A program made the position numbers and the translations under genes. The notes below the pieces were generated by a model that saw nothing but the letters and a program-made list of their open reading frames with translations, was not told the DNA's origin and did no database searches. This document shows, piece after piece, positions 9,987 to 43,418 of a stretch of 64,000 nt of DNA (positions are counted from its first letter, which is position 1; the number at the start of each line of letters is the position of its first letter). This stretch comes from Branchiostoma lanceolatum (Eukaryota > Chordata > Leptocardii > Amphioxiformes > Branchiostomatidae): NCBI RefSeq assembly GCF_035083965.1, contig NC_089732.1, positions 2,648,883 through 2,712,882 of the forward strand, in the 5' to 3' direction.

Positions 9987-11329
9987 CTACATATAAGACA
10001 CGCCCCAAGAAGTCTTCGTCATCAGCCATTGGACACCGAGGCCGATAGCGACGAGAGGCGGTATGCCAGTCGCCATGCCTGCCGCTGCGATACCAGCATT
10101 GACGGTCGTTGCCAATGTTGCCTGTAAAGTTAGGAGAACGGAAACATCGGTTAAGATGTTCTAGGTGAGTAATACAAAAAGGGTGGTAAGTTCGTAAACA
10201 CACCTGATGGTTCAAAACTGGTCAGACGGCTGACCGAAAAAAAAATGTTTTATCATTTACCTGTCTGCTGAATGTCACATCGTACCGACACCAGTTGGCG
10301 AAATGCTCGCAGTTTTTCGACATCAGGTTGTAGCAGGTGTCCCCCTGTCGGGACCGCGCCCTCTGAACGATCTCATGTCCTGGCTTCGCAGCCTTGATGG
10401 AGTCCAAGTAGTTGTTGATGCTGACCATGTCGTTTCCAGCAACGTCCCAGAACCGGTCTTCCCGAATCTGAAACAAGAGCCCGTAGGACACGATTCTCAG
10501 TGAAGTAATTAGGGTGTTTGCTGTGGGGCTAAGGTGTTTGATCTCCGAACTACAGACATGCCAAATTTTACGCAAATCCATCAAAAGAATCTTGATTTAT
10601 AGGTGCGAAGACACAGACCCATCCACGCAAGTCTCATCCACGCACTTCCGGCAGATTACCGAGCACAGGTCATATTTGAACCCTGACCCGGAACATTAGG
10701 TCAGCAAAAATCCCCAATGACGCCACTCTATTAAATAGCAGAACACAATATGTTGTCTATGGGGATTCTCCTTATTACAGACCACAACGTCACATCCTAG
10801 CCGCTTAAAAATGTATAGTCAGGTGCACTTGAGAAATATGAAAACTAGTATCTTTCAGTTTAGGGTATACAACATAGACAAAATGCCGAAAAATGAATAA
10901 AGACTGCTGGCGCATATCTACGATGACCAAACAAACGTCATGGTCCAACTTATGCAATCGCAAAGCTGGCGTATTTTTCTACCACATAACAATTTACGTC
11001 TTTTTCCAGACTTGTGAAACTACATTATACCCCAGCGTCAAGGGCCTTCGGGGGTTGCGGATAGATATGCGTTTTGCTACCTTACGCTGAGGAGGGTGGG
11101 GGGAGTCGTGAATCTGTCTTTAACTTGAAAGTGGCCATCTTACCTTCACCCTGCCGTTGACCTCTATACGATGGATGACCATCCCGTCGCCCACGTACAC
11201 CGCCCAGTGAGAGTAGAGTCTCCTATGAAACTCTAGAAGGTCTCCCTCTTTACACCTGTCAAAGACGCCTTCGTTATAACGGCGTCTTGCATTAGGCCTC
11301 AACATGGCTCTAACGTAATCCAGAGCCAT
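9987..11329 (-). CDS. PLAAT: PLAAT/HRASLS-like phospholipase A/acyltransferase with hydrophobic tail
   Basis: Three exons on the minus strand: 11329-11144, 10467-10261 (207 nt) and 10121-9987, 175 residues. All joints are phase 0 with GT donors. The NlpC/P60-type catalytic residues are in HWAVYVG, VIHR and NCEHF. The last 44 residues include a strongly hydrophobic Ala/Gly/Ile/Leu stretch (residues about 137-162, [20 protein letters not shown]), fitting the C-terminal membrane anchor known in vertebrate PLAAT proteins. Length matches the family (about 160-175). The likely role is phospholipid deacylation or N-acylation at membranes, inferred from the family. Its 5' flank is interrupted 34 bp upstream of the ATG by the fold-back element at 11363-12784, which could affect its promoter. 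Confidence 0.9.
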
Positions 11330-11362
11330 TTTCCTTCGATAGCTTCTAGTGTACGTGCACAG

Positions 11363-12784
11363 CGCAAAAGTACCGGGGTCACGGGTTCCTTAGTAATCAC
11401 TCGGTGTCCAGCACCGAAGGTGCCTTCATCGCTAGACTTCCAGTGATGAAGTTTTGCCATCTGTGGACGTCCAGCAATGAGGCGACTTCGTTACTAGAAA
11501 TCCCTGAATCGTCACTGGAAACCGAGAGATGAGAGTACCTGCGGGGCTGGAAAACCAGTGATGACAAATATTCCATTGTGGAAAACCAGTGACGACAAAT
11601 GTTCCGCTGTGGCAAACCAAGGAGGTTCTATTTTAACCTGGGCAAATCTGAGCTGGTGACGATAGATTCCACACCGTAATTGTAAACTGAGCCAGCTAAT
11701 CCGATATGCAGTTTACGCTAACGTACGCGTCATTTTACGTAACGTTACGCTTACGAAAAAAGTCAAAAATACAAATTCAAGTGACGGTTGCTAAAAACGG
11801 ATATCACAAAGGCCAGATTATTGCACAGATATTGTCTTGCTACAAGTGATTAACATATGATATGGACATTACAAAGGCCAGATTAGTGCGCAGATAAAAC
11901 ACCTGTTATTATCTTGCTAAAAACGGATATCACAAAGGCCAGACTAGTGCGTAGATATTGTCTATCACAAAAGCACGATCAACAATAAAGATGGTACCTC
12001 TACAGTTGAGCCTTGTATTTATTCAGATTGTAACATGTAAGTCAGATAAGACTCATAGTTCAAACTAAGATCGATAATGGAGCTGCGACATTATATGGGG
12101 TACAAATATAATGCAAACTGTCAAACTAGTGAATAAAATATATCCTGATGCTTGAATAAATAATTGTTTGTGTCATACAAAAGTACACAACACTGACAAA
12201 TCGATAATTAAAAAAATGTATAAAGGTTCCCTTTGTGTACGTCTTACTGTAGTACGCCGTAACGGTATCGACTCAAAATGCACACAAAATATTGTCTAAC
12301 AGTTAGCACTGGAACATTCCAGTGATAATAGGACGTGATCACTGGAAGGCCACTAACGAAATAATGTCATCACTCGGCTTCCAGTACTAGAGAGTCACTC
12401 ATCACTGGTAAATCTAGCGTGGAACCCGTGACCTCGGGACTCTCGTTACTGGTTATCTAGTGACGAGTAACCTCCGTACTGGGTAACCAGTGATGAATGA
12501 CATTTGAACTAGCCTTACTTGTCTGGCACCCGAGTGACGAGCGGAGATCATCACTAGAAACCGAGTGATGAGCGGAGTTCATTTCTGGAAACCGAGCACC
12601 GAGGCAACATTCAGTGCTGGAATTCCAGCACCGAGGGAGCTTCAGTACTGGAATAAAGCCGTTCGTCACTGGATTTCTAGTGATGAACTTTCTTCGGTGC
12701 TGGACGTCCAGTGACGACACCATTTTGTTCACGCGTTCATCACTCGGTGCCCAGTGAGAAACCCGTGACCCGGGTACCTTTGCG
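11363..12784. mobile_element. Fold-back-like DNA element with repeat-rich inverted arms
   Basis: The left end CGCAAAAGTACCGGGGTCAC and the inverted right end CGCAAAGGTACCCGGGTCAC match over the first 20 bp apart from two positions. The arms run to about 11640 and back from about 12300. Each is made of many degenerate, partly palindromic copies of a CCAGTGATGA / TCATCACTGG motif. Flanks TGCACAG (11356-11362) and TTCACAG (12785-12791) match at 6 of 7 positions. Removing the element restores a gapless match to positions 34-80, an empty site. No transposase frame is visible. The superfamily is unknown; the layout recalls foldback elements. Confidence 0.75.
11790..11970. repeat. Internal direct repeats of the fold-back element
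   Basis: Three copies of a roughly 55-70-bp unit share ATCACAAAGGCCAGATTA, TGCGCAGATA and ATTATCTTGCTA-like blocks, in the AT-rich middle of the element. They are not coding. Confidence 0.65.
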
Positions 12785-12915
12785 TTCACAGCGAAGTCAG
12801 ACCTGGAGTGTGTGAACCCAAAGCTGTTGCAGAAGGTCTAGATTGTTCCAAGGAGGTTATATATAACCTCCTTTATTGTTCCCAGTGATGAGTCATAGCG
12901 AGGATTTCCCGGGCG
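12785..12915. repeat. Displaced 5' flank of the PLAAT gene at 9987-11329
   Basis: It continues the match to 63-165 after the fold-back insertion. It carries an extra small palindrome, AAGGAGGTTATATATAACCTCC, at about 12851-12872 that is absent from the first copy, perhaps a tiny insertion. Confidence 0.55.
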
Positions 12916-13169
12916 ATACCACTGTACCTCGTGAGGGTAAATTTAGGCAAAGAAGATCGTGAGTTTCTTGCTGCCGTGTACATTAGATTATCATTATTGT
13001 TGTCATAGCTCTAGCTCTATTCTTGTTCAAATCATTTTTGTTTTAAACCTTGAAAATGCTGGTTATTATGATAAAATCTCCTTGATATGACAAAGTTCCC
13101 ACCTATGCTGGTGTGGTCCCTACGCATTTCATCGTCTTGACCTTTCTAGGTCTTGTTTGAACTACTAGT

Positions 13170-13440
13170 GCGCCACTACAAGGAGTCACAGTCAATGGTA
13201 GCTGAACAAAAACCTGTTTATGATGTTTCTATGGAGACGAGTTAACTTAAACAACACTTTAGTGTTAACAAACAAATTACCACCCTCTTAAACATCACCT
13301 TGGTGTTCTAGGGTATGTCAGGGCACGGTAGCATGTTTGCTTTTTTGTGTGCATGACAGAAACTCTTTCGTGTAAGAGCCATTGCCCGCAACATCAAAAA
13401 GCAACCACCAGTGCTGATGTGGTTCATTGCGCAAACATGT
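13170..13440. repeat. Duplicated spacer segment, partner of 45705-46010
   Basis: It shares, in order and orientation with 45705-46010, AAGGAGTCACAGTCAATGGT, TTGGTGTTCTAG, TGTCAGGGCACGGTAGC, TTCGTGTAAGAGCCATT and ATGGTTCATTG-like blocks. No frame is conserved between the copies. 12916-13169 holds nothing that I recognise. Confidence 0.6.
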
Positions 13441-13534
13441 CATCTACGCGCTTCGTCTGCGGGAGGTTCGCCGTGGTGTTGTACGGCTCTTCGTGAATAC
13501 TGGCGGAAGTTTCACGTAACCAAGTAACCAGCCA

Positions 13535-13608
13535 ACCACGCAGCCAACCAACCAACCAACCAACCAACCAACCAACCAACCAACCAACCAACCAACCAAC
13601 CAACCAAA

Positions 13609-13642
<34 letters not shown>

Positions 13643-13719
13643 ACCAACCAACCAACCAACCAACCAACCAACCAACCAACCAACCAACCAAGCAGCCAAC
13701 CAGCCGACCGACCGACCGA

Positions 13720-13790
<71 letters not shown>

Positions 13791-13940
13791 ACCAGCCAGC
13801 CAGCCAGCCAGCCAGCCAACCAACCAACCAACCAACCAACCAACCAACCAACCAACCAACCAACCAGCCAACCAACCAACCAACCAACCAACCAACCAAA
13901 CAGCCAGCAAGCCAGCCAGCCAGCCAGCCAGGCAGCCAGG

Positions 13941-13978
<38 letters not shown>

Positions 13979-14038
13979 ACCAACCAACCAACCAACCAAC
14001 CAACCAACCAACCAACCAACCAACCAACCAATCAACCA
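13535..14038. repeat. (AACC)n/(AGCC)n tetranucleotide satellite
   Basis: About 500 bp of alternating blocks of CAAC and CAGC tetranucleotides with a few GACC units. The block pattern suggests replication slippage and unequal exchange. The long minus-strand frames of Gly-Trp-Leu repeats are artefacts of the period. Confidence 0.97.
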
Positions 14039-14125
14039 ACCACTGCTCAAAGCTATGTTTCTCTCAACTTGCATTTGTCTCCTATTTTTCATTCAAGATC
14101 GAACACTTTTATGCTACTGTCGTAA

Positions 14126-14196
14126 GCATCGGTGGTTCAGTGGTAGAATTCTCGCCTGCCACGCGGGAGGCCCGGGTTCGATTCCCGGCCGATGCA
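14126..14196 (+). tRNA. tRNA-Gly (anticodon GCC)
   Basis: A 71-nt cloverleaf. The acceptor stem GCATCGG pairs with CCGATGC, followed by a genomic A. The A box is GTGGTTCAGTGGTAG, the anticodon loop CTGCCAC puts GCC at 14158-14160, and the B box is GGTTCGATTCC. A run of six T starts 5 nt after the gene and serves as the pol III terminator. It differs from the human tRNA-Gly(GCC) only in a compensatory pair of the acceptor stem. No intron. It appears fully functional. Confidence 0.97.
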
Positions 14197-14201
14197 TGTT
14201 A

Positions 14202-14208
14202 TTTTTTG
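14202..14208 (+). terminator. Pol III terminator of tRNA-Gly
   Basis: An oligo-T run just downstream of the tRNA-Gly gene, the usual RNA polymerase III stop signal. Confidence 0.75.
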
Positions 14209-16878
14209 TTCATTGTCACCTAAGACATGTTTACCATTCATATCATCATGGACACGACTACACAGGGTATGCACATTCGCTGAAACACCTCGGGCTGTTA
14301 ACACTTGCCACCAGACGTGAACAACAGTGCCTTAAGTTTGCTCAGGGCAGCACGTCGGCAGAACGTAATGCGTATACGATAAAGTTATTATAACTGCCGA
14401 ATCTGTTTTGTTTGCTTTGGTCAACGTTACATCGGAGTAACGGCCATTGCATAAGATATGACTTTGGACACAACTAAATGAACCTATATGCGAGATATAA
14501 ACCTTAAATACGCAAACACGACCTTAAATGCTTACGTTTTGGCGACGTGCAGCTGCTCAGGGCTTGGATCACTTCGGGAGAGTCACACGGAACAGTCATC
14601 AACCGAACTGTCCGAAAGTCAGTAATAACGGGTATTTCGACTCATACCGTGCACGACCCGCAATATCAATCGGTATGGATAGTGCCCTTTTTTTCTGTAA
14701 ATATATTTGATATGTTGATATTATCTTTTGTCCGTCCTAATATTTTAAATGAAAGTTGAAGTTATACCAGGTGATATCGTATCTGTAGTGCGCCGACTAT
14801 GTCATAAATAGTTTTAATCATTGTACAATTTGGCTTTGATTCAGTGGCAACACGGCTATATCCAATAAAGTCATACTGTATCTTGTATCTAAGATGCCTT
14901 TACTGTGTCGTTAGCTGGATATAAAAGACCACCGGGAAATCAGAGCGCAACACCACATGTTTATTTTGAAATAAATAGTTCTATGTTAATCATAAAAGAA
15001 TACTATAACATAATCTACAAGTGTGTTTCATATGAAAACGTTCAACAGTATGTTGTGTATTTCATATTCAACTCATCTATCTTGAAATTTTTAGTAACAA
15101 AATGTTCATTTGAAAGTTTCTAGCGTTCGTGGCGTTTGCTAACTGATTCATGCATATATTGTTAACATCTAAATGGGATGATAATTACGGAAAGACTTAT
15201 TATTATTGCTAAATCATAACCGTTCCACCGAGGAAGCTTCTTCACTAAAGTCCCTAGCAAGGAATCCCATAAGAAATATGTAGAAGGGCAAATAGTTATA
15301 CGCATTTGTTAACATGATAAGCAGATAGGTTTATCGTCCACTTCCCCCAATACAGTCGGCAGAATACTACGGATTGAATATCAACCTGGAGGGATCTAAA
15401 GCAGTGCGAAATATCTAAAAGAGTCCGTACTCAGTCATCAGTTATCTAAACACCAGGTCCTGTAGACCCTATCTATAATGCGTATATTGACAAGTCTGCA
15501 CCTCACGCATTTTTCTTCATATCCTTCATTTCTTTCATTTAAGGCCATGTTGATTTGATTATATGGATGGCATCCTATGGGAACCCCAAAACTGATGCGA
15601 AAAACAGGTTGCCTTCATCATGAAATCTACGTGGTCATAAAGGACGAACAAAATTTACAAAACAGAGCATGGTATACTGGATAATAGATTCTTCTTTTTT
15701 GTTCTATCACATCTTCTTCTTTGACTTTGGATTTGACTGTGACATTTTGCAACATTAGTATTCGTTTCCCGAAATATTTTTCTCCAATTTACAGCATATA
15801 TTTTCTCATTTTGCAGCAACCTTGTATGGCCGAAAACATATTGTTGTTGTTGGAAACGGACGAAAATAGATGCACGCGCGGATGTCATCCATATTCAATC
15901 AAATCAACATGGCCTATATATCTGTCTAATGTATATTCTTTACTGCTGCTGAAGCACATGCCTATTTTCCCACAGACTAAAATCAGGGCCTGTCTGGGAT
16001 TTATAACCTCTCGATATCAGGTCAAAGACCCTATTCATTAGGCTACTTGGCGATACGCGGTACACATATAATAATGATAATGATAATAATGTTATACGCA
16101 GGAAAGATTCCCAGACTGATTTTCTATATTGTTGAAACTGAAGTTATTAATGCTACATTGAAGCTCATCAGGCTAGGGTGCTACGGAGGTCTACAATGCA
16201 TGTTTGCGACGTAAAATATCAATAACTTTCTTTAACTATTGAAATTCAATATTACCAAGAGTTCTACATACAAATAAAAATACCATATGCATGTACAACC
16301 ATGCAGAGGATAAAGTTGAGCAGTCAATAAACTGTTGCTTTTTCTATTCTGAGAAATAACATGTTCATAAAGCACATCAACGGTTTCAAAGCAAACGATT
16401 ATGCTCTTGTAAGTTTAAGACAATACATAGTCTACATGTTGCCCAATACCTTAATGTCAAGTCACAGCTATTCTAGTGAATTGGATTGTTGGTTCATTTT
16501 TGCACATAGGCATTTGAAATGATTTTATTGAGTTTTTGCGGGGGCCATTTACAGAGTGACCAAAATTTCCTGTGCCCTGGTGTAACAACCAAATGGCCTG
16601 AAATCTGGTATACCGGTGCCTTAATTGATGATGAAACATATGCCCATTGGAATGCATTAAACTTTGGCATACAGCACACATCTGGGAAAATGACTCCGAA
16701 ATTGTTTTCTTGTTGTCATGGCAATACGAAGCATTGAGCCGAAACTTGATAAAAAGGTATCCTCAACGGTTTATGTCATCACGACTTTAATTTTGCTGAC
16801 GGAAATTTATTGCCATTATGAAGCATTGTGTCATTTGGATGACTTCTATACAACATTATTACCACCAGAGATTATCTA
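14209..16878. other. Intergenic, no gene seen
   Basis: AT-rich spacer. Open frames are short and none shows a recognisable motif or plausible splice structure. Apart from the inverted-repeat element at 15541-15915, I see nothing here. Confidence 0.6.
15541..15915. mobile_element. Inverted-repeat element, about 375 bp
   Basis: AAGGCCATGTTGATTTGATT at 15541 is matched by the inverted stretch ending at 15915, with arms of about 35 bp that continue with ATATGGATGGCATCC. TA dinucleotides border both ends, which would fit a mariner-like MITE, but two bases are weak evidence. Confidence 0.55.
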
Positions 16879-16884
16879 TTTATT
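16879..16884 (-). promoter_or_regulatory. Poly(A) signal of gene B
   Basis: AATAAA on the minus strand, about 80 nt after the stop codon at 16966-16968. It is the nearest canonical signal. Confidence 0.6.
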
Positions 16885-16965
16885 GTTGTCACACTAACAC
16901 CTCTAAAAGCAGTCAAACGTAACTTTAGTTGGGTTGCTTGATTTGGGATAACACGAATGATGTTC

Positions 16966-38372
<21,407 letters not shown>

Positions 38373-38387
38373 CTAAAGCAGAGATAA

Positions 38388-39000
38388 AAATTAGGAATTT
38401 ATTTGCATAATTGGTATCAGCTGATGCTCCACTTGCCATAAACTACATATGTTACATGTATTTGAGTCTGATAATGGAAAACACTGCAAATATAGATTTT
38501 CCTCATGAGTTATGCAAATGAGGTCCTAATTAGCATAATTTGCACTTTATTATGTTCATCTCTGTCTAAGCTGCCTGTATGCTAAATATCCTGGAAATCC
38601 GTCATTCTTTTCTTCAGTTATTCTCTTTAGTAGATTTTCACAATAACGCCCCTGCAGTTCCAGAGCAAGCTGCTAGGGGGCCCAAATCTACACCACTTCT
38701 TTATTACATCACAAGCTATCCATCACCCAAAAATCAAAACTATAGAACTTTTAGGTTAAAAGATACAAAAACGGAAGTTCTGCTGCAGTACCAAGGTCAC
38801 ATACCAGGGGGCCCAAAATCGACATTGAATGTCGGCTTCACAACACCCGCCTACATATCAAATATCATCGTAATCCATCAAGAGGTTCTTGAGTTATGCT
38901 GACTACAGTAGTGCGGAAACACAAACACACAGACACACAGACAGACAGACATACACACAGACACACTCAAAACTATATCTCCATTTTCATGGAGATAATA
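38388..39000. repeat. Dispersed repeat, second full copy
   Basis: The same element and orientation as 37310-38115, from TTAGGAATTTATTTGCATAA to CATTTTCATGGAGATAATAA, with its own (CA)n run. Confidence 0.7.
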
Positions 39001-39160
39001 AGAGTTTGGACACCTCATACCTCCATGAAATAGTTCTAAGCATTTGTATATTTTTTCAAATGGCTTTCACATTTACATGATATAACAAGTTATGCATGGT
39101 GATTTTATCTTTAACTAACTAACTAACACATGCAAAGGATGAAATTCTAATCATTTATTT
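39001..39160. repeat. Dispersed repeat, 5' fragment
   Basis: CACCTCATACCTCCATGAAAT ... CTTTCACATTTACATGATATA resembles 37325-37390, so it is the 5' part of a third copy directly abutting the second. Confidence 0.5.
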
Positions 39161-39219
39161 TATGGGAATAGTGACATTTTTGCATTGTTTATGTCGCAAT
39201 ACATTTCTCCAGCAAAAGA

Positions 39220-39312
39220 ACCTGGCCTCGATATGAAAATCGCGAATCAGAGCTCCCCCAAAAACTACTTGCTAAACGCCAGTGCCGCCCTGAAGGCCCA
39301 GAAAGGAGGCTA
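39220..39312. mobile_element. Truncated MULE-like MITE of the 43419-43630 family
   Basis: GAAAATCGCGAATCAG ... AACGCCAGTGC ... AGAAAGGAGGCTA matches the right half of the element at 43419-43630. The left half is missing. Confidence 0.6.
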
Positions 39313-41069
39313 ACTATCTACAGCATTGAACATCTGTACTGTGCCATATGCTTTGTCACCTTCTTTTATTATGTTATACCCCAATTAAAAACGGGATATT
39401 GTACTGGTATTGATAACTGAAGGCCGGGTCTACTGGTACTTTCCAAGCAGAGGTTGGTGGGGAATATTGTGATCTTTCTATCATATGCCCCGTTTTCTTT
39501 CCGACGCCTTTTTTCCCCATTATAATATAATACAAATGTACAAACGCCCCTCACAACAGATTACATTAAACCTGATGGGTCCCTACTGGTAGCTTGTGCT
39601 GCTGGTAGCAGACCGGTCGGACAAGATACGTAATTGGGCAATTAAGCAAACGGCCGATGAGACACTGTTCAACTGCTCCCTCTGGCATTCTATCAGATAT
39701 CTACAGCCGCCCAGTGACTGAAGATTTGACATCTGCAAACGTATCATTTTTAACGTAGCAATTTTCCATGGAGGCGTGGCCTCTTTACATTGTGGCTAGG
39801 TTACACACAGCCAATCATGGCCTCCCGACCACTCCCAGCTGGCCTCCACCAGGCCTTCCTACGGGGGTAAGGGATCGTAAAATTCCGCAAAAAAAGGGTA
39901 TAATTGGCCAGAAAAGTCAGTCCTCGGCAGCGTCTAAAAATGAAGCCCTATCGTGGCCAAACTTCTCCCTATAGCCGGCGTAGGTAGTCTGGTATAGTCT
40001 AACTCCCAGCCTTCCCTAGCCTGCAAACCATACCATCGGGGGCTCCCCGGTATCTCTACGGCGTCGGGAGTGATGCCCGCCCGCCCAGACAGTTTAGCCC
40101 GCTCGGGGTGGGTTTACGGCCTTGAATCAAATTAGCTCGCCCCCTACGGCGAAACTCTCTATGGCAGCTAAGGTAGACAGACTACGGAATTCTATATTGC
40201 AGCTAAGTAGACAGAAATGAATCAATAAAGCAGACTGGGCCCGGTAAAACACCCCTAAGCCGACCCCTAGAGACTGGGACCAGGCTAAGTCTCTCCCTAA
40301 GTCCAACTATGGAGTCGCGATCGGTTGGGACCTAGGTCGGTTTTGGTTGGCGCGGTTGGTCGATGGTCGGCTGCGCCAGCCGAATTATTCAAAATGTTTA
40401 AAACAGTCGGGAGTGGACGGGATGTGTAGAATGTATTGGGAATGGGTTGGGGACTGGTTGGCTGGTGGTTGGGAGTAAGTCAGCAGTTGTCGGGGATGCG
40501 GTTGGTCCCAAGCACGCCATAACCACTATTGCCTTACTACCAACTAGTTCGCAACCTACCCCAGATCCTTAGACAAATCTCTTCTAACATGATACTCTCT
40601 AACCCGTATGCAAACCTATGCGTTCCCTATTCGTATAGACGCTTCCTTCATCGGGAATATTTTCGGCATAAACGCCTCGGGGCGATAAGCACACCTATGA
40701 GGCCAATTGTTGATTAGATATCAAAGAATACATGACAAGATGAGTTTGTCTTATCTTATTTGTGTAACCTACGTTTTTTTCAGATATTGTCAGGCACATT
40801 GTATTCAACTACAGGCTGAGGTTGCTTATAATTCAATTAGAGGGTTCTTGGGGACTTTCATGCAGCCCTTTACTTGTTAGGCCGGGCTCGAGTACATGAA
40901 TGAGACCTAAATTACAGCAACATATATAGTGCGCAACAGTTGACAAAGCATAGTCGCACGTCAGACATACGGTACAGTACAGCGCAGAATGAAATGGCAG
41001 CATAGTCGTGTCTCTACTGGTAAAATATTGCCCGAGAAATGCAACTACAGAACAATGGTTCACTTGAGA
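39313..41069. other. Intergenic, repeat-derived GC-rich stretch, no gene seen
   Basis: 39440-39470 carries a lone CCAAGCAGAGG terminus like that of 32461-32612. 39960-40150 has GTAGTCTGGTATAGTCTA and TAGCCTGCAAACCATACC ends resembling MITE termini, but I could not pair them. 40310-40500 is rich in GGTTGG and GGTCGG motifs. No supported coding region. Confidence 0.45.
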
Positions 41070-41281
41070 ATAATGCTGCAAATGCAGAAATGTTCGGGGT
41101 GATTTTATGTTCGCGGTTTTCGCGGTACCGCGAACAAGACTTAAAACCACCGGGAAAATCCGTTCCATTGTGTGACAGCAGCGCTAATATTGTTTCAAAC
41201 GCGAACTCAGAACCATCGCGAACACTCCATCTTCTCCCTACCGCGAAATAAAATCCCGCGAACATTTATGCATTTACAGTT
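41070..41281. mobile_element. Inverted-repeat MITE with TTCGCGG arms
   Basis: The left end CTGCAAATGCAGAAATGTTC and the inverted right end CTGTAAATGCATAAATGTTC are followed in each arm by GATTTTAT and TTCGCGG. 42152-42262 contains related CGCGAAATCAAGTCACCGCG motifs. No clear target duplication. Confidence 0.65.
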
Positions 41282-41874
41282 CTAGATCAAATGAATGGAT
41301 ATGTCGCAATATTTTAATGGCCTAACAAGTGCCAACTAAGAATAGCACGCCGCACCTTCTGCGTCTTCATTGTTGTTCCACATTCCTTTTGCCGCATGTC
41401 ATATGCCAACGGCCACAGGTGTGTGTCAACAGCGCACTAAGGCCCAATTTATATTACACACGCGTTTTCGGAGCCGACTTGGAGTCGACTCAGACGGGTG
41501 TCCAAGGTAAATCCTAGACTATTGTAGAGATACATTGTCTGATCAAAAACTGAACGACGATAGAGATTCAAAACCAAATTAAGACAAAACAAGAAATACA
41601 TCATATGCTTTCCACCTTCTGCAATCAATTTTGATCAAGTGGCGTATTTCGAACATCATCATAATACGCGGTGCCTCCTTCAGAGCCTCCCAATATGGCA
41701 AAGTTCAAGCTACCTGCCTCGGTGCACAATGCGCAGCCATGGGCATCACGCAACACCATCACAATATAGCAATGACGCGTTAAAACCACGCCTCCTTCGA
41801 CATCTTGTTTGACCTCTCGTGTGGCCTGTAGTACAGGCACGGTATGCAGTACTAGTCAAGTACTGAGATTTGCT

Positions 41875-42042
41875 TAGCCTCTACCAGTCTCTGCGGGTTG
41901 CTGGGAAAATATAGTAGAAATTGGCCAAACAGAGTCAATTGGATGAAGGGAGTCGGCTACGGAGATAGGGTCAAATATTACCCTCCAAGTCCCCCGGCAA
42001 ATATTCTCCCTATTGTCGGCGCGGTTAGTCTGGTAGAGACTA
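41875..42042. mobile_element. MULE-like MITE with perfect 9-bp target duplication
   Basis: TAGCCTCTACCAGTCTCTGCG and inverted TAGTCTCTACCAGACTAACCG form the ends. AGATTTGCT flanks it exactly at 41866-41874 and 42043-42051. Confidence 0.85.
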
Positions 42043-42151
42043 AGATTTGCTACTGATTTGAGTTTGATACTAGTGCAACCCAAACAGTGTATGTGACGCG
42101 CGCGGAATTTATTTCCGTACCCTCTCAGTGATTTGTTTCCCGTGGCTCTGT

Positions 42152-42262
42152 ACATTCTATTTCTTTGTGCTTGCCGCGAACTTAAAGCGTCGCAAACCCC
42201 TCGTTTCCTCTCCTATCGCGAAATCAAGTCACCGCGAATTTTAAAGGAATCCGCAGTACGTT
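42152..42262. repeat. Degraded TTCGCGG-type MITE fragment
   Basis: GCCGCGAACTTAAAGCGTCG and CCGCGAATTTTAAAGGAATCC motifs resemble one arm of 41070-41281. Boundaries are uncertain. 42263-43418 otherwise shows no supported feature. Confidence 0.4.
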
Positions 42263-43418
42263 AAAGCAAGGAGGTGAAGCACATGAAGGCAAAAAAAGGC
42301 AAGTTAAACTTAGGACTGATGAAGCTTTAGTAGTTTGAAATCATGGTCTAAGTTGTTGAACGATGAATGTTATTTATGTATTTTTTTTCCTCTTCTGAAA
42401 GAGCAGCTGTATCTAAGCAGCTACAAAAAGGAGTGCCGAAACACTGATTAAGTCAACTACTGCTGCTGGCGTTTTGTTGTCCTTATTCTACTGTTAATGT
42501 TCGAACATAAGCGATTGCCGATGATGACTGTACTGTTACATTTTGAGATTATCACCCATATTCATTCACTTAGACATGCCGTAACATTTGTTATAAAGTT
42601 AGGGTATAGCAGTTTTTACCAGCAGACCAAAATACATCTATGATGGACGGAATGGCTGCCAAATTATCGCTCCGTAAATCTTGTTCCACACAGGCAAATA
42701 CCCCAGTATATCCAAAGTAATGCAATGCCATGCAAATGAAATATCAAGGAGTCAAGATTATCTATTCAGACTGAATCGCAGCACACATCTATATTGATTG
42801 TCAAGGGAATTTTAGGGTGGTGCACTTATTTTTAGATGGTTTACGTACGAAGGGTTTGGAAAGAGAAAGTTTGTGCACAGTTGACAAGGAGAAAGATATG
42901 TATCGACAGATCCCGAACGTGGGCGCGCCCGTTTGGAGGCCGGTAGAACAAGAATGGCAGACCCTCCTGCGGCGGTTCCAAATGAACAAATATTTCGTAC
43001 TACATGTACTATTTTTTGAACCCAGCACTGCACGCAAACTAAGTTAGTCATGGGAACATATCTACTAGATTGCTTTTAAATGTAGCACGGTCATATGGTA
43101 GAATATTCAAGCGGGTAATGATAAGCAGTAAGGCAATAACTGATACATGTACCGCGTCGTTGCACCATTAGTAAGAAGGTAAAACGGTAAAACCTCTTAA
43201 CCTCTAAACATCCTTCATGACACGAGCGAAGAAATAAGCTAAAGTCTTGAAGCAGCTATTCGCAGTTCCACTCGGAGGCGGTGCGTGCCAGTCGCCTGTG
43301 CGATCGAGCTCGGCACCGCCCACCTTTCTCGCCACCAACCATAATTGTTCTACCCGACCAAATATCCCAAGCCATAACCTATTCATAACCGACTGTGTTG
43401 TGAAAGCCGTGTAAAACT

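Noticed and set aside
13424-14092. Long minus-strand frames rich in Gly-Trp-Leu
   Set aside because: They are produced by the tetranucleotide satellite in all three frames.
39960-40150. Further MULE-type MITE with TAGTCTGGTATAGTCTA and TAGCCTGCAAACC ends
   Set aside because: The two ends could not be paired and no 9-bp duplication was found; possibly two broken elements side by side.
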